NCBI GenBank assembly: GCA_014189895.1
Contig: BJFQ01000006.1
Span: 1-62,970 of the forward strand
Direction of reading: 5' to 3'
DNA from: Acidobacteriota bacterium
GTDB taxonomy: Bacteria; Acidobacteriota; Holophagae; Holophagales; Holophagaceae
Length of the DNA stretch: 62,970 nt
Shown here: positions 50,889 through 59,416 of the stretch, one piece after another
How the letters are laid out: each line of letters begins with the position of its first letter
How positions within the stretch are numbered: position 1 is the first letter of the stretch
Position numbers and translations under genes: made by a program
Notes under the pieces: model-generated
The model's input: only the letters and a program-made list of their open reading frames with translations
Told to the model about the DNA's origin: nothing
Database searches by the model: none

Positions 50889-52010
50889 TTAACGAAAAAA
50901 GGACTCAATGACTTCAGCGACCTCTTCGAGTTGCTGAAGGGTCATCTCTGGATAGACGGGGATACTCACAACTTCACTAGCCGCTAATTCGGATTGAACA
51001 AACTGACCTTGGGTCTTACCCAAATAGGCAAAACAGGGTTGCTCATGAAGACACATGGGATAGTAAACCGCATTCCCAATCTCATGTTTATTGAGATGTG
51101 CCCTGAAAGCATCTCGTTGTCCTTTTTTAATCTTCAAGGTGAACTGATTATAAATATGCCGCCCTTCGGGAATTTTAAAAGAAGGGAGCTCGACTCGATC
51201 AACATCTAGATGAGCTAATCGGGCAAGATACCAAGTGGCATTTCGGATGCGCCCCTCGTGCCAGGATTCAAGATGTTTTAGTTTGGATCGGAGCACCATG
51301 GCCTGAAATTCATCAAGTCGACCATTGATGCCCACTTCGTGATGAACATAAACTGGTTCCATACCATGCACTCGAAGCCGTTTAACTTTTTTGTAAAGGG
51401 ATTCATTTTCAAGAATAGTGGTGAGCCCTGCATCTCCAAAGGCGCCTAAATTTTTAGTTGGGTAAAAACTAAAAGAGCTCATCGACCCCCACTCTCCGGC
51501 CTCTCTCCCCCAACCCCTTGCGCCCATGCTTTGACAAGCATCCTCAACGACAGGGACTTGTAGCGCATTAGCCATTTTCATAATGGCGGGCATATCTGCC
51601 AACTGCCCAAATAGATGAACGGGCATAATGGCTTTGGTTTTAGAGGATAAACAAGTGGCTAGGCTCGAGGGGTCCATATTAAAAGTTGCAGGGTCTATAT
51701 CGGTAAAAACAGGGGTCGCTCCCAGTCGAGCTACTACCCCAGCCGTTGAAAAGAAGGTGAAAGTTGGAATAATCACTTCATCTCCAGGTCCCACACCTAA
51801 CGCCATGAGAGCAAGGAGTTGAGCGTCGGTACCACTGGAAACCCCCACGGCATAATGTGTATGTGCATAGGCAGCAACTTCTTTTTCGAACTCCGCAACA
51901 TGAGATCCCAAAATAAAAGAGGACCTATTCATCAAATCCTGGAGACCCTCCACAATTTCTTGGCGAACTAATTCGTTCTGAGCGCGGAGGTCAAGCAGGG
52001 GAACAGGCAT
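50889..52010 (-). CDS. DegT/DnrJ/EryC1/StrS-type sugar aminotransferase
   Basis: A 373-residue PLP enzyme. The catalytic lysine is in FSFYPTKNLGAFGDAG near residue 190, with VGVSSGTDAQLLAL, GDEVIIPTFTFFSTA, VHLFGQLADM and EDACQSMGA typical of this family. It transaminates a keto-sugar, probably a nucleotide sugar used in LPS or exopolysaccharide; the specific sugar is unknown. It follows lysS by 3 bp on the same strand, with no other sugar-pathway genes adjacent. Confidence 0.9.
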   Translation of the reverse strand: MPVPLLDLRAQNELVRQEIVEGLQDLMNRSSFILGSHVAEFEKEVAAYAHTHYAVGVSSGTDAQLLALMALGVGPGDEVIIPTFTFFSTAGVVARLGATPVFTDIDPATFNMDPSSLATCLSSKTKAIMPVHLFGQLADMPAIMKMANALQVPVVEDACQSMGARGWGREAGEWGSMSSFSFYPTKNLGAFGDAGLTTILENESLYKKVKRLRVHGMEPVYVHHEVGINGRLDEFQAMVLRSKLKHLESWHEGRIRNATWYLARLAHLDVDRVELPSFKIPEGRHIYNQFTLKIKKGQRDAFRAHLNKHEIGNAVYYPMCLHEQPCFAYLGKTQGQFVQSELAASEVVSIPVYPEMTLQQLEEVAEVIESFFR

Positions 52011-52013
52011 AGA

Positions 52014-53531
52014 TTAAGCATTCTCTAGCGAATCATCTTTAGGTTTCTGGGGGCGCATAAGGGGAAACAAGATCACGTCTCGAATGCTGGCTTGATTCGT
52101 AAGTAACATGACTAAACGATCCACACCTAGACCCTGCCCTCCCGCAGGAGGCATGCCGTGCTCCATGGCGGTTACAAATTCATTATCCACGTGCATCGCT
52201 TCTTCGTTACCACTTTCTCTGTCCCGAGATTGGATTTCAAGCCGCTTCATTTGGTCGATAGGATCATTGAGTTCGGAGTAGGCATTAGCGAGTTCCATGC
52301 CACCAATGAATAATTCAAAACGATCAACAGTCGAAGTGCTGCCTTCAACAAGCTTAGTAAGAGGGCTTACTTCGACAGGATAATCCGTGATGAAAGTCGG
52401 TTGAATGAGGCGACTTTCGACCAAATGCTCAAAGGCATAAAATTGAAGAAGTCCTATGGATTTTTGATCAGCCTTTTCCACGCCAATAGAAGCACAGAAT
52501 GTTTTCATGAATTCATGGTTATCGACCTTTGGCTCTGCGAGTTCGCCGACAGAAACGAGAGCCTCTCGTAAGGTGAGCCGCTGAAAAGGGCTCTCGTAAT
52601 TAATGGAGGTCTCTCCCCATGGTAGATGCAGCTTGCCTGTAACTTGCTGAGCTAAAAAGCGAATGAGGCCTTCGAGAAGGTTCATCATGTCACGAAGATC
52701 TTCTCCCGCAGCATAAGATTCCATCATGGTGAATTCGGGATTATGCCGTGTGGATAATCCCTCATTTCTAAAATTACGATTGATTTCAAAAACTTTTCTG
52801 AAACCACCGATGATCAATCGTTTAAGAAAAAGCTCGGGGGCAATGCGAAGATACAGGGGAATATCTAGGGCATTATGATGGGTAACAAAAGGACGAGCGG
52901 TCGCACCCCCAGGGATAGCATGCATCATGGGTGTTTCTACTTCTAAATAGCCCAATTGATTCATGTAGGTTCGTAGAGAGGCAACGAGGCGACTTCGTTG
53001 CTCAAAGATCTTGAAAACATCCTCATCGGAAATGAGATCTAAGTATCTCTGGCGATATCGTATTTCAATATCTTGGAGACCATGCCATTTCTCGGGAAGG
53101 GGTAATAGCGCCTTTGCTAAAAAAGAAATCGTACTGGCTCGAAGGGTCAATTCGCCAGTTTTAGTCCTCATCAAAGTACCTTCAACTGAAATAAAATCTC
53201 CAAGGTCGACGAGATGCATCAACTCCCATTGCACATCCGTCAAAGCATCTTTCCTTAGATAAGCTTGAACCTTAACGCCCCCTTCAAATAAATGAAGAAA
53301 TATGGTTTTGCCTTGGTCGCGCAATGAAACGACGCGGCCCATAATCGAGATGGTCTTCGTCACTCCCTGTAGGGCTAGTTCATCGAGGGGTTGAAATTCT
53401 TGAATAAACTCGACTAGAGCATGCGTCGTATGAACTTTTCTGGGATACGCTTCGCCTGTAATGGCTTGAATTTTTTTTAACTTATCTTCGCGAACTTGAC
53501 GAAGTTGGTTAGATGAATGGGGAATGTCCAC
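52014..53531 (-). CDS. lysS: Lysyl-tRNA synthetase, class II
   Basis: A 505-residue class II synthetase. An N-terminal OB-fold anticodon-binding domain precedes the catalytic core; motif 2 is FRNEGLSTRHNPEFTMMESY and motif 3 is GLGVDRLVMLL near the C-terminus. The start begins MDIPHSSNQLRQVREDKLKKI as in LysRS. It is the first gene of a possible pair with the aminotransferase, 3 bp apart. Confidence 0.97.
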   Translation of the reverse strand: MDIPHSSNQLRQVREDKLKKIQAITGEAYPRKVHTTHALVEFIQEFQPLDELALQGVTKTISIMGRVVSLRDQGKTIFLHLFEGGVKVQAYLRKDALTDVQWELMHLVDLGDFISVEGTLMRTKTGELTLRASTISFLAKALLPLPEKWHGLQDIEIRYRQRYLDLISDEDVFKIFEQRSRLVASLRTYMNQLGYLEVETPMMHAIPGGATARPFVTHHNALDIPLYLRIAPELFLKRLIIGGFRKVFEINRNFRNEGLSTRHNPEFTMMESYAAGEDLRDMMNLLEGLIRFLAQQVTGKLHLPWGETSINYESPFQRLTLREALVSVGELAEPKVDNHEFMKTFCASIGVEKADQKSIGLLQFYAFEHLVESRLIQPTFITDYPVEVSPLTKLVEGSTSTVDRFELFIGGMELANAYSELNDPIDQMKRLEIQSRDRESGNEEAMHVDNEFVTAMEHGMPPAGGQGLGVDRLVMLLTNQASIRDVILFPLMRPQKPKDDSLENA

Positions 53532-53588
53532 AGAACCTCAGACGAATAGAGTGCTTCTATTTAATTTAAACGTCTTGAGGCCCGAAAC

Positions 53589-54083
53589 CTAATGTTTTGG
53601 TTGAACTAAGACGATTCCTAGGGCCTCTTCTTCAAGGGCCTCAATTTTATAGGGGGATCCCTGAATGGTGATATCAAAGCCGTTAGGTACGCGACCATCT
53701 TCGAGTGGCTTTAGTGCTTTGAGATGGGATTCAAAATTTACATCTAGGGTCGATAAACGTTGTCCTTCTAGTGGAAGTCCTCTTTGAATCCAGGCAGGCG
53801 TGGCTTTTATCACAACGCCGGATGTTCGGTCGATTAGGCATGCAGAGACGTCTAATCTGGACCAAGCTTTTCGAAAAGAACCAAAGTAGAAATTTTGATC
53901 TCGTTGGGTAGCCGCCATAGTTCCTTCCAAACGTCGATTCTCCCGCCAAAATCGATGAGCCAAGATGGATGAGAACAAAAAAGCTATGACTAAGAAAAGA
54001 ACCCCACGGTCTAGAGGCTCCGACGAAGGTCCCTGAATTTGATAAAGGAGGGAAAAGTACCCAGCTTGGAAAAAGATAGCCAT
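53589..54083 (-). CDS. Membrane protein with PAS-like domain, function unknown
   Basis: A 164-residue protein with one or two N-terminal hydrophobic segments (DRGVLFLVIAFLFSSILA) and a cytoplasmic half (ACLIDRTSGVVIKATPAWIQRGLPLEG) that resembles a PAS-type sensory fold by pattern. No kinase or output domain is attached. It is divergent from the citrate synthase gene. The domain call is weak and no function is proposed. Confidence 0.55.
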   Translation of the reverse strand: MAIFFQAGYFSLLYQIQGPSSEPLDRGVLFLVIAFLFSSILAHRFWRENRRLEGTMAATQRDQNFYFGSFRKAWSRLDVSACLIDRTSGVVIKATPAWIQRGLPLEGQRLSTLDVNFESHLKALKPLEDGRVPNGFDITIQGSPYKIEALEEEALGIVLVQPKH

Positions 54084-54113
54084 CCTAATACCTCCTGACC
54101 TCAGATTAACCTT

Positions 54114-54132
54114 ATCTTGTATAGAACAAGAT
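54114..54132. promoter_or_regulatory. Inverted repeat upstream of the citrate synthase gene
   Basis: ATCTTGT, five bases, then ACAAGAT form a perfect 7-bp inverted repeat in the divergent gap before the citrate synthase gene, 53 bp upstream of its start. It may be an operator for either gene; this is inferred from symmetry only. Confidence 0.3.
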
Positions 54133-54184
54133 GCAACCCTAGTCTAAAATAAATTATTGGACATTGAAGGAAAACGGGAGCGTT

Positions 54185-55315
54185 ATGTCGCCACAAGAGA
54201 AATTCAAAGAAGGGCTCGAAGATATCGTCGCGGGCACCTCGAGTATTTGTTTTATTGATGGAAAACTAGGACGTCTAGTCTATAGAGGTTACGACATCAA
54301 GGATCTCGTTAAAGGCTCTTTTGAGGAGACGATTTTCCTTCTCTGGAAGGGAAAATTACCTACGGTTCTTGAATTAGAGGATTTTAAGAAAGAGCTCAAG
54401 TCGCATCGCAAAGTAAATCCAGATATCTTAAAGCATCTTTACGATCTTCCTCGGCAAGGTCATCCCATGGATCATTTGCGGACGGCTGTGAGTATCAATG
54501 GTATTTACAATAAAACAGGGAGTTCGGTCAGTGAGGCTGAAGAAAATCTAAACGCCCTCAGGCTCACGGCTAAATTCCCAACGTTTGTAGCTGCTATTTA
54601 TCGATTTTCGAAGGGGTTGCCACCAATCGACCCCAGAGAAGATCTAGATCATGCGGATAACTTTTTGTACATGATGTTTGGTGAGCGAAAACCTGATCTT
54701 TTCGTAAAAGCCATGGACATGGGATTGGTCTTACATGCCGATCATGAATTTAATGCTTCGACTTTTTCCGCTCGCGAGATTGCATCGACGATGTCGGATA
54801 TGTATTCCGCCGTGACGGGCGCTATCGGAGCCCTCAAAGGACCTCTACACGGGGGAGCCAACGAAGCAGTTATGAAGATGTTGATTGAAATTGGCAATAT
54901 GAGCAATATTGAGCCCTGGCTTGCAAAAGCACGAAGTGAAAAAAGAAAAATTATGGGCTTTGGGCATCGTGTGTATAAAACGAAAGATCCTCGAGCCGAA
55001 GTCCTTGAAGGTATGAGTGAACAGATCGGCATTGCCACTAAGAATCGTAGCTGGTTTGACATGAGTCGCGTGATTGAGTCCTATATGCTCAAATCAGAGA
55101 AGCCCATCTACCCTAATGTCGATTTTTATAGTGCGTCGATGTACTACCAAATGGGAATTCCTTTCGAACTCTTCACTCCGATATTCGCTGTGAGTCGTAT
55201 TGCTGGTTGGAGTACTCACGTGCTTGAACAGCATGCCCGAAATCGCATCATTCGACCTGCAGCCGAATATACTGGTCCCGAATCACTCCCCTACCTCCCT
55301 ATTGTTGAACGATAA
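54185..55315 (+). CDS. gltA: Citrate synthase
   Basis: A 376-residue enzyme that condenses oxaloacetate with acetyl-CoA in the TCA cycle. GSFEETIFLLWKGKLPT, LHADHEFNASTFSAR, LKGPLHGGANEAVMKML and MGFGHRVYKTKDPRAEVL carry the active-site histidines; a later aspartate (PNVDFYSASM) completes the triad. The short type lacks the long N-terminus of E. coli GltA, like Bacillus-type synthases. A GGGAG lies before the ATG at 54185; a TTG at 54164 is an alternative start. Confidence 0.95.
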   Translation: MSPQEKFKEGLEDIVAGTSSICFIDGKLGRLVYRGYDIKDLVKGSFEETIFLLWKGKLPTVLELEDFKKELKSHRKVNPDILKHLYDLPRQGHPMDHLRTAVSINGIYNKTGSSVSEAEENLNALRLTAKFPTFVAAIYRFSKGLPPIDPREDLDHADNFLYMMFGERKPDLFVKAMDMGLVLHADHEFNASTFSAREIASTMSDMYSAVTGAIGALKGPLHGGANEAVMKMLIEIGNMSNIEPWLAKARSEKRKIMGFGHRVYKTKDPRAEVLEGMSEQIGIATKNRSWFDMSRVIESYMLKSEKPIYPNVDFYSASMYYQMGIPFELFTPIFAVSRIAGWSTHVLEQHARNRIIRPAAEYTGPESLPYLPIVER

Positions 55316-55335
55316 GCAGACTGAGGCAACCCAAA

Positions 55336-55830
55336 GTGCTCATGCTTCCTTTTTTGATCTCATCCTTGCTCTCGGCGCAAGATCCTAAAGTCGAGCCACC
55401 CACTTCTACGATGCCTACGATCCGAGAACTATGGGATAAAAAAGATGTGTGGCTCTTAAAGCGTGTACACCCCATTGGGTCTATTGTGGGTTCAAAATTG
55501 ATAACCGTTGGGACCGTTCGTGTCGCCGAAGATAATACAAATATCGAAGGTATTAACCTAGTGTTAGATAAAGATGATCAGTATCTTTTCTCTCTCGACG
55601 AAGCAAATAAATTCACTAAACAACTTGCATTATTATCGGCTAAGATGACCAGTCCTATGTCGCCTGAGGAGACATATTCTTTCGCAACAGAAAATGGCAT
55701 CCGTATTGTTTACTCACCGAAGGGTACGACCCTTTTTATAAGCCTCAATAACATCACGCTTACGCAGCGACAGTTTGTTGATCTGATAAAACTTCTTGAA
55801 AAAGCGCTGGGTACTAAGAAATCTTCATAA
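55336..55830 (+). CDS. Secreted protein of unknown function
   Basis: A 164-residue protein (or two residues shorter if the ATG at 55342 is used). It begins with a short signal peptide (LMLPFLISSLLSAQD), then a mature region of about 145 residues with IRELWDKKDVWLLKRV, DQYLFSLDEANKF and a C-terminal amphipathic helix (QRQFVDLIKLLEKAL). It matches no family I recognise. The GTG start is 20 bp after citrate synthase. Its 3' end overlaps the convergent transketolase by 17 bp. Confidence 0.65.
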   Translation: MLMLPFLISSLLSAQDPKVEPPTSTMPTIRELWDKKDVWLLKRVHPIGSIVGSKLITVGTVRVAEDNTNIEGINLVLDKDDQYLFSLDEANKFTKQLALLSAKMTSPMSPEETYSFATENGIRIVYSPKGTTLFISLNNITLTQRQFVDLIKLLEKALGTKKSS

Positions 55831-57790
55831 TATCTTGCGCAAGTTTGGTCACGCGATCAGCAGTGAGACCGTATTTTTTAAATAATTCTGACGAAGGTGC
55901 GCTAGCTCCAAATGTATTGATCCCTAATATATGTCCCTTGGGCCCAGCGATTGGCTCCCAACCCCATGTAATCCCCGCTTCAATAACAATCCGCCTGGAA
56001 ACAAGGGGTGGCAAAATACTGTCGCGATAAGTAAGGGGTTGAGACAAAAAGAGCTCAAGGCTTGGCATTGAAACAAGACGTATCTTCATACCTAGGGATT
56101 CAAGTTGACGGCAAGATTCTTCTGCGATCATCACTTCTGAACCACTGGCCACGAGAATAATATCGGGGTTTACGACACTCGGATTAACGACATAGCCACC
56201 TTTATTGAGTTCGTGGGCGCGACCATAGGTTAAGTTTTTTGTTTTTTGACGGGTTAAAATGACTGCCGTAGGCCCTGTTTGTCGGGCTAAAGCATGTTGC
56301 CAGGCATAAATCGTTTCGTAACTGTCGGCCGGTCGCATAACGCATATATTAGGAATCACCCTAAGGCTCATCAAGTGTTCGATGGGTTGGTGAGTGGGTC
56401 CATCTTCGCCGAGACCAATGGAATCATGTGTAAATATGTACGTCACTGGTAGTTTCATAAGGGCTGCGAGGCGAATGCTCGGCCTCATATAATCGGCAAA
56501 CTGTAAAAAAGTTGCTCCGTAGACACGTAGACCGCCATGAAGCGCTAGGCCGTTCAAAATGGCTCCCATAGCATGTTCACGAACACCAAAATGAATATTG
56601 CGACCCGAACCCTCCCGAGTGAAATCTTTTTCTGTCTTGAGGTAAGAATTATTACTTGGAGCTAAATCGGAACTTCCTCCTAAAATATTTGTAAAGATCG
56701 GCGATAGTGCATTCAAAATCCGTCCACTCGATTCACGAGTAGCAATAGACTCGTCCTTAGTAAAGAGGGGTAATAAACTTTGCGCATCGACGCCTATTTC
56801 ATTTTTAAGGTATGTTTTAAGTTCTCGGGCTAGATCTGGATATTGGACTTCATAGCGCGTGAAGAGTTCTTGCCACTGCTTCTCGCTATTCTTACCCTTG
56901 GCAACCGTTTCTCCCCAATGCTGCATGATGGATTCTGGGATTGAGAATTCGGGTTCGGTCCACTGGAGAATATCCTTGGTCAGTTTGATTTCAGCTGCGC
57001 CCAAAGGCTCTCCGTGTGCCTTTGAAGTTCCCTTCTTATTCGGGGAAGGAAATCCGATTTGGGTCCTGCAATTAATTAGAACCGGTTTGGTTTGCCGGCG
57101 AGCTTCATAAAAAGCTTCATTCAAACGACTAAGGTCTTCACCATCCTGAACGTCAACGACATGCCAACCATATGATTGAAATCGTTGAGAAACATTTTCC
57201 TTGAAAGCTAAATCTGTACTGCCTTCAATCGTAATCTCATTATTATCCCAGAGTACAATAAGCTTTCTTAGACCTAAATGACCGGCAAGACTCGCAGATT
57301 CCTGGCCGACCCCTTCCATCAAATCACCATCACTACAAAAAGCGTAAGTGTAATGATCGATAACGTTGAACTCGGGTTGATTAAATTTTTCAGCCAAATA
57401 GCGCTCTGCCATGGCCATCCCTACCGCGTTGCCGAGGCCTTGCCCTAGGGGGCCCGTGGTTGTTTCAACCCCCGGAGTATGGCCTACCTCAGGGTGGCCC
57501 GGGGTTTTCGAGTCTAATTGACGGAAATTTTTAAGGTCCTCGAGTGAGAGGTTGTAGCCTGACAGAAAAAGCAGCGAATAAATTAGCATTGAGGCATGGC
57601 CACAGCTCAAAACAAATCGATCGCGATTCATCCACTCGGGATTCTTTGGATTATGGTTCATAAAACGGTGCCACAAAACATAACCCGCTGGAGCCAAAGC
57701 CATTGGAGTTCCGGGGTGACCAGAGTTAGCTCTTTGAACAGCGTCCATAGATAAGACGCGGATGGCATCAATACTTCTTTTTTCAATCAT
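55814..57790 (-). CDS. tkt: Transketolase
   Basis: A 658-residue thiamine-diphosphate enzyme of the pentose phosphate pathway. Motifs include RANSGHPGTPMALAPAGYVLW, the GHTPGVETTTGPLGQGLGNAVGMA loop, GDGDLMEGV-type ThDP region (FCSDGDLMEG), and the C-terminal domain EAGITWGWE. It is the last gene of the argS-pyrG-tkt operon, 5 bp after pyrG. It overlaps the secreted protein by 17 bp. Confidence 0.97.
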   Translation of the reverse strand: MIEKRSIDAIRVLSMDAVQRANSGHPGTPMALAPAGYVLWHRFMNHNPKNPEWMNRDRFVLSCGHASMLIYSLLFLSGYNLSLEDLKNFRQLDSKTPGHPEVGHTPGVETTTGPLGQGLGNAVGMAMAERYLAEKFNQPEFNVIDHYTYAFCSDGDLMEGVGQESASLAGHLGLRKLIVLWDNNEITIEGSTDLAFKENVSQRFQSYGWHVVDVQDGEDLSRLNEAFYEARRQTKPVLINCRTQIGFPSPNKKGTSKAHGEPLGAAEIKLTKDILQWTEPEFSIPESIMQHWGETVAKGKNSEKQWQELFTRYEVQYPDLARELKTYLKNEIGVDAQSLLPLFTKDESIATRESSGRILNALSPIFTNILGGSSDLAPSNNSYLKTEKDFTREGSGRNIHFGVREHAMGAILNGLALHGGLRVYGATFLQFADYMRPSIRLAALMKLPVTYIFTHDSIGLGEDGPTHQPIEHLMSLRVIPNICVMRPADSYETIYAWQHALARQTGPTAVILTRQKTKNLTYGRAHELNKGGYVVNPSVVNPDIILVASGSEVMIAEESCRQLESLGMKIRLVSMPSLELFLSQPLTYRDSILPPLVSRRIVIEAGITWGWEPIAGPKGHILGINTFGASAPSSELFKKYGLTADRVTKLAQDIMKIS

Positions 57791-57795
57791 GGATA

Positions 57796-59406
57796 TTAAT
57801 TTCCTGAAGGGAGGCTGGCTTTAATGAATGAGACAAAAAGGGGATGGGGGTGAAGAGGCTTGGATTTGAATTCTGGGTGGAACTGACAAGCTATAAAATG
57901 TGGATGATCTTTCAGCTCAATCATCTCAATAAAGACACCATCTGGGCTAATCCCAGAAAAACATAAGCCTGCGGCTTCAAGTTGGGGTCGATAGGCATGG
58001 TTGAATTCATAGCGGTGACGATGGCGTTCGCTAATTTCTGAGGATCCATAAGCCTGATAAGCCTTACTGCCATAGGTTAGTGTGCAAGGATAAGCACCTA
58101 GGCGCATCGTCCCACCTAACTCTTCAACATCCACGAGGTCACGCAGTTTAAAGATTACTTTGTTCTCTGCGTTCTCATTAAATTCAGTGCTATCCGCTTT
58201 GGGTAGACCCGCAACGTTTTGTGCAAACTCCAGGCAGGCCATTTGGAGACCCAAGCAAATTCCAAAAAATGGGATTTTATGTTCACGCGCATATTGAATA
58301 GCGCGAATCATTCCCCGTGTGCCTCGGACCCCGAAGCCTCCGGGCACCAAAATTCCATCAGAGCCTATGAGCAATGTGTCGGATCCATCCTTTTCTAAGT
58401 GTTCGGCTTCAACCCAACGCAATTGAACGTCAGCTGCATGACTGTAGCCGGCATGATAAAGACTCTCTGTCAGGCTCTTATAACTTTCTTTGAACTCCAC
58501 GTATTTCCCAACGATGGTGATCACTACTTTTTTATTGGGATTATGAATGCGATGAATTAACTCTTCCCACGGGTTCAAATCTGGCTCACGACTGGAAAGG
58601 CCCAGCAGTTCAGTGATTTTTTGATGGATGTTTTGTTGATGAAAATTAATTGGTACTTCATAAATAGACGAAACATCCTGCGCACTAAAAACAGCATCTT
58701 TGGTGACTGAGCAGAACAAAGCGATCTTTTCTCGAAGATCATCTGGAAGAGCCATGTCACCTCGGCATAGAAGAATATCGGGGTGAAGGCCAAGGGCACG
58801 AAGTTCTCGAACGCTATGTTGTGTGGGTTTTGATTTGAGTTCGCCAGCCGTTTTAATATAAGGGACATACGTTAAGTGAATATTAAGAGCGTTGGGTTTT
58901 CCTTTTTCATCAGAACCGACATCCACGCGAAATTGTCGTACGGCTTCAAGAAAAGGCTGACTTTCAATATCGCCGACGGTACCTCCGATTTCGACAATGA
59001 CAATGTCGACGCCTTTGGCTACCGTATGCATTGCGGCTTTAATTTCATTGGTGACGTGCGGAATCACTTGGACGGTTTTTCCGAGGTAATCCCCTCTACG
59101 CTCTTTACTGAGGACATTGTTATAGACACGACCGGCCGTCCACGTATGGTTCTTCGAAGTTTGACTGGAAGTAAATCGCTCATAGTGGCCTAGATCTAGA
59201 TCCGTCTCAGCACCATCGTCGGTAACGAATACCTCTCCGTGCTGAAAGGGCGACATAGTACCGGGATCGATATTGAGATAGGGATCCATCTTCATAAGTG
59301 TAACTTTTAATCCCTTTGCTTCTAGGAGAGCTCCGATACTAGCCGAAGCGATTCCCTTCCCCAAACTACTGAGCACACCGCCTGTCACAAAAATATACTT
59401 AGCCAT
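57796..59406 (-). CDS. pyrG: CTP synthase
   Basis: A 536-residue enzyme that makes CTP from UTP, ATP and glutamine. The N-terminal synthase has KYIFVTGGVLSSLGKGIASAS and YLNIDPGTMSPFQHGEVFVTDDGAE; the C-terminal glutamine amidotransferase has the nucleophile cysteine in GICLGLQMA, with the catalytic His-Glu pair in QFHPEFKSKP. The ATG at 59406 has GAGGAG upstream; the ORF extension to 59427 is unlikely. It lies 10 bp downstream of argS. Confidence 0.97.
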   Translation of the reverse strand: MAKYIFVTGGVLSSLGKGIASASIGALLEAKGLKVTLMKMDPYLNIDPGTMSPFQHGEVFVTDDGAETDLDLGHYERFTSSQTSKNHTWTAGRVYNNVLSKERRGDYLGKTVQVIPHVTNEIKAAMHTVAKGVDIVIVEIGGTVGDIESQPFLEAVRQFRVDVGSDEKGKPNALNIHLTYVPYIKTAGELKSKPTQHSVRELRALGLHPDILLCRGDMALPDDLREKIALFCSVTKDAVFSAQDVSSIYEVPINFHQQNIHQKITELLGLSSREPDLNPWEELIHRIHNPNKKVVITIVGKYVEFKESYKSLTESLYHAGYSHAADVQLRWVEAEHLEKDGSDTLLIGSDGILVPGGFGVRGTRGMIRAIQYAREHKIPFFGICLGLQMACLEFAQNVAGLPKADSTEFNENAENKVIFKLRDLVDVEELGGTMRLGAYPCTLTYGSKAYQAYGSSEISERHRHRYEFNHAYRPQLEAAGLCFSGISPDGVFIEMIELKDHPHFIACQFHPEFKSKPLHPHPLFVSFIKASLPSGN

Positions 59407-59416
59407 ACAAACTCCT

